Of a stretch of DNA of 64,000 bases, positions 7,767 through 15,797 are shown one piece after another. How positions within the stretch are numbered: position 1 is the first letter of the stretch; every line of letters starts with the position of its first letter. This DNA comes from Thiohalocapsa halophila. GTDB taxonomy: Bacteria > Pseudomonadota > Gammaproteobacteria > Chromatiales > Chromatiaceae. The notes beneath the pieces were generated by a model, which worked only from the letters and a program-made list of their open reading frames with translations, had not been told where the DNA came from and did no database searches. Made by a program: the position numbers and the translations under genes. The DNA lies in NCBI RefSeq assembly GCF_016583825.1, contig NZ_NRRV01000023.1, positions 1 through 64,000 on the forward strand. Direction: 5' to 3'.

Positions 7767-8762
7767 ATGAAACAGCTTGGGCTGGTTGCTTGTCTCTCAG
7801 TGGCCACGAGCGTGGACGCACAGGAAATCGATACCTTTTGTCGTCAAGTGGCCGACGCCGCACGAGACAGCTACCAAATTGAACAGACTTGTCGTGAGCA
7901 AGAGGCGGAGGCAATGCGTAAGCTCGATGCCCTGAGCCCGCCCTCCCGCATCGAGGATTTCTGTAGTAGCGTCGCGCAGACGGCGGGTGGTAGCTACCAG
8001 ATCATGTTAATGTGTGTACAGCGCGAGTTGAAAGCGAAAGCCAGCTTGTCGTCCGCGGAGACAAGCGGTTCAGCTACCCTCTACTCAAGCTTGATCCGGA
8101 ACTTTGTCGATGCGGTAAAGCGCGACGACAAAGAGAGGCTGTCGAGTCTCGTTCAATACCCGCTTCGCAGAGCGTACCCGTTGGTGAGTGTACACACGGC
8201 AACGGAGTTCAAGCAAAGATTTGATGCCATATTCGGTGAGGACCTGAAGCAAAAGATAGTGAACTCCGACGTCCTGCAGGACTGGCAAAGAATCGGTAAT
8301 CGTGGGATCGTTTTCATGGACGGAGTGTTGTGGCTGACACCTGACGGGAAGCTCCGCTCAATAAACTACGAAGCCGAGAGTGAAGAACAGCAGAGGGAGG
8401 CGTTGATAAAGGCCGAGAAAAGCACTTTGCATCATAGTTTGAGGCAATATTCTGAGCCTGTACTTGAGTGGCTGACTAATGAGTATAGGATACGCATTGA
8501 CAGATCATCGAGCGGGGAGTTTCGATATGCTGCGTGGAGTCGCAACCAGAGTACCATGGAACAGCCGAATTTGATCCTTACTAACGGGGTTATGATACCG
8601 GACGGTAGTGGCGGCAATCATCATTACACCTTTACAAGAGACGATTACGAATATACCTGCAGAGTGAATTTTATGGGCGGTGTTCCTGCGGGATGGTTAA
8701 TCGTCAAGAAGCTGGGCAAAACGTTGTTGCGGCAGCCCGTCGTTGAGGAAGTAGAGCCATAA
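7767..8762 (+). CDS. Exported protein with two N-terminal Cys repeats
   Basis: A 331-residue protein from ATG 7767 (AGAGGTG upstream) with a short signal peptide ending SVDAQ. The mature N-terminus has two ~30-residue repeats: IDTFCRQVADAARDSYQIEQ-C and IEDFCSSVAQTAGGSYQIML-C, each with two cysteines separated by 16 residues, probably two helical hairpins closed by disulfides. The rest (~110-331) is alpha/beta with an NTF2-like feel (AVKRDDKERLSSLVQYPLR), but I would not assign a family. The mosaic composition resembles its neighbours. Function unknown. Confidence 0.62.
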   Translation: MKQLGLVACLSVATSVDAQEIDTFCRQVADAARDSYQIEQTCREQEAEAMRKLDALSPPSRIEDFCSSVAQTAGGSYQIMLMCVQRELKAKASLSSAETSGSATLYSSLIRNFVDAVKRDDKERLSSLVQYPLRRAYPLVSVHTATEFKQRFDAIFGEDLKQKIVNSDVLQDWQRIGNRGIVFMDGVLWLTPDGKLRSINYEAESEEQQREALIKAEKSTLHHSLRQYSEPVLEWLTNEYRIRIDRSSSGEFRYAAWSRNQSTMEQPNLILTNGVMIPDGSGGNHHYTFTRDDYEYTCRVNFMGGVPAGWLIVKKLGKTLLRQPVVEEVEP

Positions 8763-8922
8763 CCTCAAAGGCTAGAGTACACTTAATGCTGGACCGGCGC
8801 TGATCAGTGTTCTTATAGCCCCGGACCCTGAACCGCCGAGTACGACCTGTCAGTTTTTCTGGTTGTTGGTCTGTCGCGCACATCAGCGCCTTCGTGTCTC
8901 GTGTTCGTATAGGAGATCCCGC

Positions 8923-9591
8923 GTGCAAGCGCCTCTTGCTAACTGTTTACCGTCCGAGGCGCGAGAGCTTTGGGCAATGCTCTATGAGGATGTCACCTGG
9001 TTGCATGGGTACTGGAGCATTTATCGGCAGCTCTTCGGCATGAACAAAGAGCGTCTTGACTTGCTAATCAACACAGCGTCCAGCTTCGCGGAGATTGTTC
9101 ATGCGTCGCTTTTGGACAACGTACAGCTTCGGCTGGCGAGAATTGGGGAGGGTGCCGGCGCGGGGCAACAGAAGAATGTTACTTTGCGACGCCTCCAGGC
9201 TGAACTAGAAGACGCGAGCGAGCGGGAGGCGGCCCAAGCCATGGGGCCGCTATTGGAGCGTTTCGAACGCGCATGCAGAGGACTTCGGAAGCGGCGAAAC
9301 AAACTTATAGCCCATACGGACGTATCGAGTCGGCAGGCAGTCATGGAGAGCCGGCTACCTGGGCCGTCGCGGCAAGAGAGCGAAAATGCTCTCGCGATTC
9401 TTCGAGAGATAATGAATCTTGTCGAGTTTCACTACGCGAGATCAAAGACGAGTTACGATAACTTTGTGATGGATGCAGACGGTGAGCATCTGATCACTGC
9501 GCTTGCGAAGGCGGAGCGATATCAGCAATTGGTGAAGGAAGGTATCGTGCCCCTGGATGACCTCCGGCGCAACCTTCCGAGGGGGCTGTAA
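8923..9591 (+). CDS. HEPN / AbiU2-like protein
   Basis: A 222-residue, mostly helical protein. I chose GTG 8923, which has AGGAG nine bases upstream; the longer frame from 8863 lacks a binding site. The segment LRKRRNKLIAHTD carries an Arg-x5-His motif of the RX4-6H type that defines HEPN ribonucleases, and the helical layout around it (WLHGYWSIYRQLFG at the N-terminus, LVEFHYA toward the C-terminus) is like the AbiU2 abortive-infection family. Known relatives act in phage exclusion or RNA cleavage. No obvious antitoxin or nucleotidyltransferase partner is adjacent; the neighbours are exported proteins. Confidence 0.6.
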   Translation: MQAPLANCLPSEARELWAMLYEDVTWLHGYWSIYRQLFGMNKERLDLLINTASSFAEIVHASLLDNVQLRLARIGEGAGAGQQKNVTLRRLQAELEDASEREAAQAMGPLLERFERACRGLRKRRNKLIAHTDVSSRQAVMESRLPGPSRQESENALAILREIMNLVEFHYARSKTSYDNFVMDADGEHLITALAKAERYQQLVKEGIVPLDDLRRNLPRGL

Positions 9592-10024
9592 CGCTCTTGT
9601 CGTCCTGTGCTACGCGCCGCTTGTCGCAGTCGCGACGGTTTCTAGGCGTGGGGTCCGCTTCGGGTGTGCGCCGTGATAAGGCGGCGTCTTCTCAGTGGGT
9701 GGAAGTCCTGACCCGGCAACTGTTGCTGCAGGAAATGAAAGGCCGGAATGCATGGGCTCGGGATGTGTGTTCGGCCTCGAACGGATCTGCGGCCCAAAGC
9801 CAACTCCGGGCGCTCCCACGGATGAGATACGTCGAGTATTGCAAGACTAGTGCTGGGAGGACCGCTTTGTAGATCTCGGCATGTTCCCCCTTCGGTCCAT
9901 TTTCCATATCTACGAAACAAGAAGCCTGAACCGCATTTTGGCCTACGGACGCGGATTTCTCGATCACTGCTGGCTTGTAGACTCAGCAATCTCAGTTTCG
10001 TAGAAATCAGTAGAGGACGTAAAT
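9592..10024. other. Gene-free stretch, includes intron-like segment
   Basis: About 430 bp with no supported protein gene. Its first part contains the group II intron-like 5' end described separately. The last 100 bp lead into the lipoprotein at 10025 and should hold its promoter. Confidence 0.4.
9664..9880 (+). other. Possible group II intron 5' fragment
   Basis: Starting at 9664 the sequence GTGCGCC, a short AT-containing loop and GGCG reproduce the GUGYG 5' splice-site motif and first hairpin of bacterial group II introns. It is followed by GTGGGTGGAAGTCC ... ACCCGGCAA, which resembles the next conserved part of domain I. No reverse transcriptase gene or domain V follows within the window, so this would be a truncated remnant. 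Identification rests on recall of the consensus; the 3' limit is a guess. Confidence 0.35.
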
Positions 10025-10771
10025 ATGGCCAAGAAGAGCCATCCAGCACTTATCAGCCCTGCGGTGGTAATGACGGTTTTCATATCCGGCTGCGCTATTA
10101 CTCACGCAACGGAGTCGGATTCGCTTGGAGCTTCTGGCGAGAAAACTGTCCTGACTGGGTCAGTTTGGGAGCAATGCGCGGCCGACTATACGGACCGTTT
10201 GGAGGCACAGGGTTACGCTATTTGGTGCGGCAGCAGCGGTTCCCGCGGTGGGTGTGTAGCGGTAGCGCCTGGGACATCTTTTGAGGAGGGGCTGCTGGAT
10301 TTGATTCTCAGAAACTGCGGATACAAGCCGCATACGGAGTCTGAGACAAACACGTTGACAGATAGGCTTCGGACGGAAGGACGAACTATCGAGATCTTGG
10401 ACGAGATTGAAACCTTCCCGCCCGATGATCCCATCCATAAGGTCGCTGACGAGATTGCTGAACAGGCGGGTGAACAACTGAGGGCACAGAGGGAACGGCA
10501 AAGGAAAAACCAGGCGCAGTTAGCGCAAAAACGGGAAGAAGGGGTTCGTGGCCGTGGATTCTCCGTAGAGCGAGTATTTAGCGCAGGCGCGGATTTTACT
10601 AACGTAGTTGTTCGTGTAGAGCGTTCCGGGAAGCTCCGTTGCATCGCCGAAGGCCCAGCCGGACGATACGTTGCCGTTCAGGACTGGATCGTTCAGCCAC
10701 CAGCAGAGGAAATCACTATTCGGACAAGCGGCGCTGTAGTTGCAAAAGTTAGCTGTCTATGGATTGAGTAG
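10025..10771 (+). CDS. Lipoprotein, paralogue of the 6780-7495 product
   Basis: A 248-residue lipoprotein from ATG 10025 (AGAGGA upstream) with lipobox ISGC (Cys ~23). Layout: N-terminal cysteine-containing part beginning VWEQCAADY (compare EWNQCA in the paralogue), a helical, highly charged segment ~110-175 (DDPIHKVADEIAEQAG, then REEGVRG), and the shared beta-rich domain ~178-248 with VVVRVERSGKLRC, QDWIVQPPAEEITIR and final VSC. I recognise no database family. It stands alone, preceded by intron-like debris and followed by ~500 bp without genes. Confidence 0.68.
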   Translation: MAKKSHPALISPAVVMTVFISGCAITHATESDSLGASGEKTVLTGSVWEQCAADYTDRLEAQGYAIWCGSSGSRGGCVAVAPGTSFEEGLLDLILRNCGYKPHTESETNTLTDRLRTEGRTIEILDEIETFPPDDPIHKVADEIAEQAGEQLRAQRERQRKNQAQLAQKREEGVRGRGFSVERVFSAGADFTNVVVRVERSGKLRCIAEGPAGRYVAVQDWIVQPPAEEITIRTSGAVVAKVSCLWIE

Positions 10772-11281
10772 AGAAAAGCGCGCACGGCTTTTGCTGCAGG
10801 AAACTTTCTAACGCTGAAGTATCAGGAAATCCTAAGTCATGCCCTGGGGCGGAAGTCAACGAAACTGGGGTTGGCCAGAACGCTTCCGATAGGGCACTTT
10901 TACGCTACTCGGGGTCGCGCGCCGATCAGCCCCAAGGCACGTGCGGGGTCAGGCGCGGCGCTGACGTTGCGGTCCTAGGTCGCTGGTCGGCTTTGGGTCG
11001 TTATGCAAAGTTCGCGATTATGTAAAGGTTCTTTGTTGTCGTTGGCATGGAGCGAGGTTTGAAGCGGCAAGCGTCGCGGTGCGCCAAGTGCCTTGGAGGG
11101 AGGAGGGAGGTGCCAGCCGATCCGAGACGCATCCACTACGCCCCGAAGATGCTGCCGAGAGCTGGGTTAGGCGCTGAGGCGTTGTGGTGGGACCGGAAAT
11201 CCAATGCTTACCGCAAGTCCCACTTTCAGTCCCACCAAATCGTCTAGCAGAACGGAGATAAAGCGCTAAGCGATTGATTTA
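10772..11281. other. Gene-free stretch left of the integrated element
   Basis: About 510 bp without a supported gene. It contains two near-identical decamers, TTATGCAAAG (11001-11010) and TTATGTAAAG (11018-11027), in direct orientation 17 bp apart, possibly a protein-binding site. A 66-codon frame from 11047 has no convincing features. The expected tRNA-Tyr/tRNA-Gly/tuf neighbours of tRNA-Thr are not here. Confidence 0.4.
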
Positions 11282-11330
11282 ATGGAGCTGGCGGACGGAT
11301 TCGAACCGACGACCTGCTGATTACAAATCA
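11282..11330. repeat. attL (49-bp tRNA-Thr direct repeat)
   Basis: Identical over 49 bp to the 3' part of the tRNA-Thr gene at 20778-20826, from just outside the CCA end to the anticodon stem. Beyond 11330 the sequence departs from the tRNA, so this is a partial tRNA copy left by integration and not a functional tRNA gene. Confidence 0.9.
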
Positions 11331-11447
11331 CAGATTCGGCCTTTCTCTCGGTTTCGACATATTTCGATAGAGCACTATAAAACAGCATCTTAACGCTTCG
11401 CCCTGTGCTATCCTTTGCGGTGAGTTACCACCCTTTTCGCCCCCTTC

Positions 11448-11503
11448 TGGTGACTTATTGGTGACTTCCGGCGGCGGCTTGGGCTTCGGCGGCATTGGTG
11501 ACT
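11448..11503. promoter_or_regulatory. Putative integrase arm-type sites, left end
   Basis: TGGTGACT occurs three times in the same orientation (11448, 11459, 11496), just inside attL and upstream of the integrase gene. Two copies also occur just inside attR (20714, 20725), and the closely spaced pair at each end has the same 11-bp period. This is the pattern expected for sites bound by the N-terminal arm-binding domain of a tyrosine integrase. Confidence 0.6.
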
Positions 11504-11557
11504 TATCAGATGGTCGAAGGCGGCTGAATTCGGGTTCTCAGCATTGTGGAGAGCGGC

Positions 11558-13027
11558 ATGCGGTTAACGAAAAAGGTTGTTGATTCACTAACCTATCAGG
11601 GAGTCACCAGTCAGCGTTTTGTTGTTTGGGACAGCGACCCGCCCGGCTTCGGCGTTCGGGTTTACCCGAGCGGACGGAAGGCGTTCGTGCTGTCTTACCG
11701 AGTTGGCGGACGGAAGCGGCTATTGACGATCGGCGCTTACGGGGTCCTGACCCTGGACCAAGCGCGAACGGCGGCGCGGGCGGAGCTGGCCAAGGTCGAG
11801 ACCGGCGCAGCCGACCCCTTGGAGGATCGCCAGCGGGAAGCGCGCGGCGAGAGCGTTCGGGACCTGTGCGCCGCGTACATGGAGCGGCACGGCAACGCCA
11901 AGCGGAGCGCGCGCGATGATGCGCGGCGCATCCGGCAACACGTCCTGCCCGCATGGGGCGGCCTGAAGGTGAAGGCGGTTAAGCGCGCGGATGTCGCGGC
12001 CCTGCATTCGCGGATCGGCAAGGCCGGCAAGCCCTATGAGGCGAACCGCACGCTTGCCCTACTCTCGAAGATATTCGAGCTTGCCCGGCGCTGGGGTTAC
12101 ATCCCCGAGGACCACGGCAACCCCGCCCGCGACATTGACAAGTTCAGCGAGGCGAAGCGCGACCGCTGGCTAACCCCCGAGGAATTGCCCCGGCTGGCCC
12201 AAGCGATCAACGAGGAACCGAACGAAGCCGCGCGGCATGCCCTCTGGTTGTACCTGCTAACCGGCGCGCGGAAGTCCGAGCTGCTGCGCGCGCGTTGGGC
12301 TGATGTGAGCTTCGAGCGGGCGGAGCTGCGCTTGCCCGAGACGAAGGCCGGCGGCGTTCACTACATCCCTCTGAGCGGCCCGGCCCTGGCTCTGCTGCGG
12401 CAGATACCGCGGACGGACGGCAACCCGTACATCTTCCCCGGTCGCGGCGCGCGCGGCGCGCCCCCCGAGGAACGGGCGGCGGCCCCGGCGCACCTGGTGA
12501 ACATAGACAAGCCCTGGCAGCGCGTCCGCAAAGCGGCCGGCGTCGAGGACGTGCGCCTTCACGACCTGCGGCGGACGGTTGGAAGCTGGCTCGCCCAATC
12601 CGGCAACAGCCTGCACCTGATCGGCCGGGTTCTGAATCACAGCAACGCGAGCACGACCCAGGTATATGCCCGCTTCGGCGAGGACAGCGTACGCAACGCC
12701 CTGGAACAGCACGGCGCCCGCATCATGGGCGCGGCCGGCCTGACTCCCGCGGCGGAGGTGGCCCACCTGCCGGCCCCGGCCGCCAAGCCCGAAGATCCGG
12801 ACGCGCGTACCAATTTGCCGCCCGAGGTCCCGAGCCCACCGGCCCGCTTGAACCGTTGCGGCGCCTGCGGCTTTTGGGCGGAGGACTACAGCAACGCCAC
12901 AAGCGGCGCCTGTATCAACCGCCGATCCGCCTTCTATGACGAACCCCGTGCGGCGAAGGATGCCGCATGCACTCGCTTCGCCCGTGACGACTACGGCAAC
13001 CCGGCGACCCGCGCGGCGAACGACTGA
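11558..13027 (+). CDS. int: Tyrosine recombinase/integrase with Cys-rich tail
   Basis: A 489-residue integrase of the P4/prophage type. The N-terminus (LTKKVVDSL ... WDSDPPGFGVRVYPSGRKAF) is the DUF4102 arm-binding domain, the middle a SAM-like core-binding domain, and ~200-390 the catalytic domain: Arg in TGARKSELLRARW, Lys in ETKAGG, HDLRR, the second His in LNHSNAS and the nucleophile Tyr in VYARF. After the catalytic Tyr there is an unusual ~95-residue tail with CGAC, SGAC and DAAC cysteines, likely zinc-binding. ATG 11558 is preferred to the in-frame GTG 11546. It reads away from attL into the element. Confidence 0.92.
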   Translation: MRLTKKVVDSLTYQGVTSQRFVVWDSDPPGFGVRVYPSGRKAFVLSYRVGGRKRLLTIGAYGVLTLDQARTAARAELAKVETGAADPLEDRQREARGESVRDLCAAYMERHGNAKRSARDDARRIRQHVLPAWGGLKVKAVKRADVAALHSRIGKAGKPYEANRTLALLSKIFELARRWGYIPEDHGNPARDIDKFSEAKRDRWLTPEELPRLAQAINEEPNEAARHALWLYLLTGARKSELLRARWADVSFERAELRLPETKAGGVHYIPLSGPALALLRQIPRTDGNPYIFPGRGARGAPPEERAAAPAHLVNIDKPWQRVRKAAGVEDVRLHDLRRTVGSWLAQSGNSLHLIGRVLNHSNASTTQVYARFGEDSVRNALEQHGARIMGAAGLTPAAEVAHLPAPAAKPEDPDARTNLPPEVPSPPARLNRCGACGFWAEDYSNATSGACINRRSAFYDEPRAAKDAACTRFARDDYGNPATRAAND

Positions 13028-13051
13028 CCCCAGACCCACGGAGAAACGACG

Positions 13052-13294
13052 ATGACAAGCAACGACACCCTGCCCGCCCCTGCATTGGCAGAGCTGGCAA
13101 CACTGTGCGAGCGCGACGAAGCCGGGCGACACTTCACCGAGGTTGCCGATTGGCTTGATGAACTTGAAACGGCCGGGATGATCGAGATTGACCGGCCGAT
13201 ACATGAGGCCACCGGCATTCCTTACGGCGCGGAGTATTGGCACTTGACCATTACCGATGCCGGCCTTGCTGCCGTTGAAGCAACGAACGACTGA
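13052..13294 (+). CDS. Small element protein, possibly winged-helix
   Basis: An 80-residue acidic protein from ATG 13052 with GGAGA upstream. The pattern ADWLDELETAGMIEIDRP ... YWHLTITDAGLAAVE looks like a short winged helix (helix, small wing, final helix), which would suit a transcriptional regulator, but I recognise no named family. It follows the integrase by 24 bp and is probably cotranscribed. Confidence 0.6.
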   Translation: MTSNDTLPAPALAELATLCERDEAGRHFTEVADWLDELETAGMIEIDRPIHEATGIPYGAEYWHLTITDAGLAAVEATND

Positions 13295-13412
13295 CCCCGC
13301 GCCCCTGCTACACTGCACCGACCAAGCCTAGGCTGATCCCCGAACGGGCGGCCCCTTCACCGCCCTGGCTTGGTCCTTCCCCTGAAGGCCCGCGCGTTGA
13401 AGGTGCGCGACC

Positions 13413-14225
13413 ATGGCCGACGCCCCCGCCCGCCCGGAGTATGTTCCGGCGCCCGTCTGGCAATGTTGGCTCGAGCTGCGAGCGCGCCCGCACTTCGACA
13501 GCCCGGCGATGACAGCGGCGGCGCCCCGGTTGCTCGGCATTGCCCCCGATTCCCCCTGCGACCCTGCCGGCCCGCCTGAGATCGCCCGCACCTGGTGGCG
13601 GCTGGCCAAGGTCCGGCGCTCCGACACCGATTGGCGGCTGATCTTTGACGCCTTTTGGACCCTGCCCGAGTCCACCGACCCGGAAGCCCGCGCGGCCTTG
13701 CACGCCTGCCGCACATTGGCCCCCGAGATCGCCGACCTTGCCGACGCCCTCGCCGACAGGTTGGCAACCTATTGTGAGACCGCCGAGCGGCACCGGATCA
13801 CCGCCCCGGACGCGGCGCTGTTGCCCGAGGCCCTGCTAAGCGCTGCGGCCATGCGCACCCCGCGCCCTGATCGATTCGCCGAACACTGCGCCCCCTGGCT
13901 GACGACCGGCAACGCCCCCGGCGTCAATGTCGAGCACCTGCCCGACCCGCTGGCGCTGGTGCGCACCCTCGCCGATGCCTTCGCCGAGCATGAACCGGCC
14001 TGCAACGCCCCCGGCGGCGAGCACGCCAGCGACCGCGAGACCGCCCGCGTTGCGCATTGGGTCCGGCACTTGGACCGGCGACTCGCCCGGCTGCAATACA
14101 GCCTGCACGCCCCGTTGCACATCGGCGACGCGGACGCGGCCCGCTTGCTGTCGGCGGCCGTTGGCGGCCCCTTCACCCGCAAAGCGGTTGCGGAAGCGCG
14201 CGCGCGGCAGAACCGGAACAACTGA
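13413..14225 (+). CDS. Element protein of unknown function
   Basis: A 270-residue, mostly helical protein rich in Ala, Arg and Pro, starting at ATG 13413 behind GAAGG. Seen features are an N-terminal aromatic cluster (APVWQCWLELRARPHF), a Trp-rich stretch (ARTWWRLAKV) and a conserved-looking C-terminus (HWVRHLDRRLARLQYSLH). I find no catalytic signature. Position between integrase and AlpA-like regulator is the usual place for accessory cargo in small satellites. Confidence 0.6.
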   Translation: MADAPARPEYVPAPVWQCWLELRARPHFDSPAMTAAAPRLLGIAPDSPCDPAGPPEIARTWWRLAKVRRSDTDWRLIFDAFWTLPESTDPEARAALHACRTLAPEIADLADALADRLATYCETAERHRITAPDAALLPEALLSAAAMRTPRPDRFAEHCAPWLTTGNAPGVNVEHLPDPLALVRTLADAFAEHEPACNAPGGEHASDRETARVAHWVRHLDRRLARLQYSLHAPLHIGDADAARLLSAAVGGPFTRKAVAEARARQNRNN

Positions 14226-14318
14226 GCCCGCAAAACGCCCCGCAGTTGTTCCGCCGAAGGTGGGCGGCGATTGGGCATGCTGTGTCGCACATCGCAACAC
14301 ACAGCAGGCAAACAATCG

Positions 14319-14573
14319 ATGCACGCCCACCCCACCACCCAGCATGCCCCCTATGCCGACGCGGCACCCTTGCGGCCGTTCCTGACCGAGCGCCAAGCCG
14401 CGGCTTATCTGGCCATCAGCCCCCGCACGTTGCAGAGCTGGCGCGTGCGCGGCGGCGGCCCGCGATACGTGAAGGTTGGCGCGAACGTCCGCTATCGAGC
14501 GGAGGACCTGACGGCATGGGTCGAGGATCAGAACCGCGCGAACACCAGCGACAACGGCCCGGCGGCGGCTTGA
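14319..14573 (+). CDS. AlpA/excisionase-type HTH regulator
   Basis: An 84-residue protein whose core FLTERQAAAYLAISPRTLQSWRVRGGGPRYVKVGANVRY is split here as a MerR-like HTH_17: FLTERQAAAYLAIS, then RTLQSWR, then the wing GPRYVKVG with VRYRAEDLTAWVE. AlpA-type proteins in P4-like elements activate integrase/excision genes or act as excisionases. I prefer ATG 14319; an earlier TTG at 14271 would add residues that are not family-like. The strong family fit and location upstream of the replication genes support a control role. Confidence 0.8.
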   Translation: MHAHPTTQHAPYADAAPLRPFLTERQAAAYLAISPRTLQSWRVRGGGPRYVKVGANVRYRAEDLTAWVEDQNRANTSDNGPAAA

Positions 14574-14583
14574 GGTGGAACCC

Positions 14584-14862
14584 ATGAAGAACATCCCTGT
14601 TCCCGGATCATCCGTCACGGTTCCCGCGGATTTGGTGCGCCGGGAAAGCGCGGACCCCGCGCGTTTCCTGCGCCTGCTGCCCGTCCTGGCAGCGCTGGAT
14701 CAAGTCCCGGATGACAAGGGACCCGCGGCCTTGTACGAACTGAACCGACTTGGAATCGACCTTGACCAAATTGTGACGACCCAGAATGAGCTAGTGGCGA
14801 TCCTGAAGGTGGTATCGGCGGCGACGCAGGCAGCATCGGAGCCTGCCGGACGGCTCCATTGA
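14584..14862 (+). CDS. Small element protein, unknown
   Basis: A 92-residue protein from ATG 14584 with GAGGTGGAA upstream. It is mainly helical with no recognisable motif (FLRLLPVLAALDQVPDD ... IVTTQNELVAILKVV). Its stop overlaps the primase start by one base (TGATG), so it is translationally coupled to the replication operon. Confidence 0.55.
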   Translation: MKNIPVPGSSVTVPADLVRRESADPARFLRLLPVLAALDQVPDDKGPAALYELNRLGIDLDQIVTTQNELVAILKVVSAATQAASEPAGRLH

Positions 14863-15797
14863 TGGCCCCCAAGGATCGCCCCAGCGACGGCCGGCGCCTG
14901 CTGCGAGCCGACCACCTGAAGGCGAGCATCCCGCCCGCGGCGTTCTACGCCAACGAGCTGCCGAATAGCCCGGCCATAAAGGCCGGCCGCGACGATTGGA
15001 GCCAGAACGTCGGCTGTCCTTTTCATGAGGACAGCACCCCGAGTTTCGGGGTCAATCTGCGCACGGGCGCTTTCCGATGCTTTGGATGCGAGGCCAATGG
15101 CGGCAGCATCCTGGACTTCGCCATGCTGCGCGACGGCCTAAGCTTCGATGACGCACGCGCGGCCCTGGCTGAGCGGTATCACGTCGAGCCCGGCGCCGAT
15201 CCCAAGCCGGCACCCCGGCAGCGCCCGCAACGCAACAATCCCCGAGCCGAGCCGAAGACAACCCCGGCGGCGCCGATCCCGCCCGAGGCCCTAGCCGAAC
15301 GCCCGAGCGCGCACCCCAAGCACGGCGAGCCGTCCGCAACCTGGACCTATACCGACGCGGACGGGCGCCCGCTGGCCTTCGTCCTGCGGTTCGATCCGCC
15401 CCAGGGTCGAAAGGTATTCGCCCCGCTGACATGGACCGAGGCGGGCGGCTGGCAATGGCGAGCCCCGCCGAAGCCGCGCCCCCTGTACAACCTGCAAGCC
15501 CTCACCGCACGGCCCGAGGCCCCCGTCTGCATCTGCGAAGGCGAGAAATCGAGCGATGCGGCGGCGGCTTTGCTGCCGGACATGGTGACGACCGCGAGCA
15601 TGAACGGCGCCAACGCGGCGGCCCTGTCGGATTTGTCCCCCCTGCACGGCCGGCGCGTCCTGATCTGGCCTGATGCCGATGAGGCCGGCGCCAACTACGC
15701 CCGCACGATGGCGAAGCTCGCCCGCGCGGCCGGCGCGGCAAGCGCTGAGGTCCTGGACCTGTCCAGCATCAGCGAGGCGCCCGCCGATGCCAGCTAG
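14862..15797 (+). CDS. DNA primase: CHC2 zinc finger plus TOPRIM
   Basis: A 311-residue primase-like protein. An N-terminal CHC2 zinc finger is visible at ~50-80: CPFHEDSTPSF, then FRCFGCEANG. After a Pro-rich linker, ~200-300 form a TOPRIM domain with the catalytic Glu in VCICEGEKSSDAAAAL and acidic residues in LIWPDADEAG. It should synthesise RNA primers for element replication. The frame stops shortly after TOPRIM; the typical continuation, PKGYDAADAL, appears at the start of the next gene in another frame, with an 11-bp overlap. Confidence 0.85.
   Translation: MAPKDRPSDGRRLLRADHLKASIPPAAFYANELPNSPAIKAGRDDWSQNVGCPFHEDSTPSFGVNLRTGAFRCFGCEANGGSILDFAMLRDGLSFDDARAALAERYHVEPGADPKPAPRQRPQRNNPRAEPKTTPAAPIPPEALAERPSAHPKHGEPSATWTYTDADGRPLAFVLRFDPPQGRKVFAPLTWTEAGGWQWRAPPKPRPLYNLQALTARPEAPVCICEGEKSSDAAAALLPDMVTTASMNGANAAALSDLSPLHGRRVLIWPDADEAGANYARTMAKLARAAGAASAEVLDLSSISEAPADAS

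Noticed and set aside
11282-11355. Second complete tRNA-Thr gene
   Set aside because: Only 49 bp match; the D-arm and 5' acceptor half are absent, so it is an attL copy of the tRNA 3' half.
12257-13318. 353-residue minus-strand ORF
   Set aside because: It is opposite the integrase catalytic domain; the integrase motifs on the plus strand are unambiguous.
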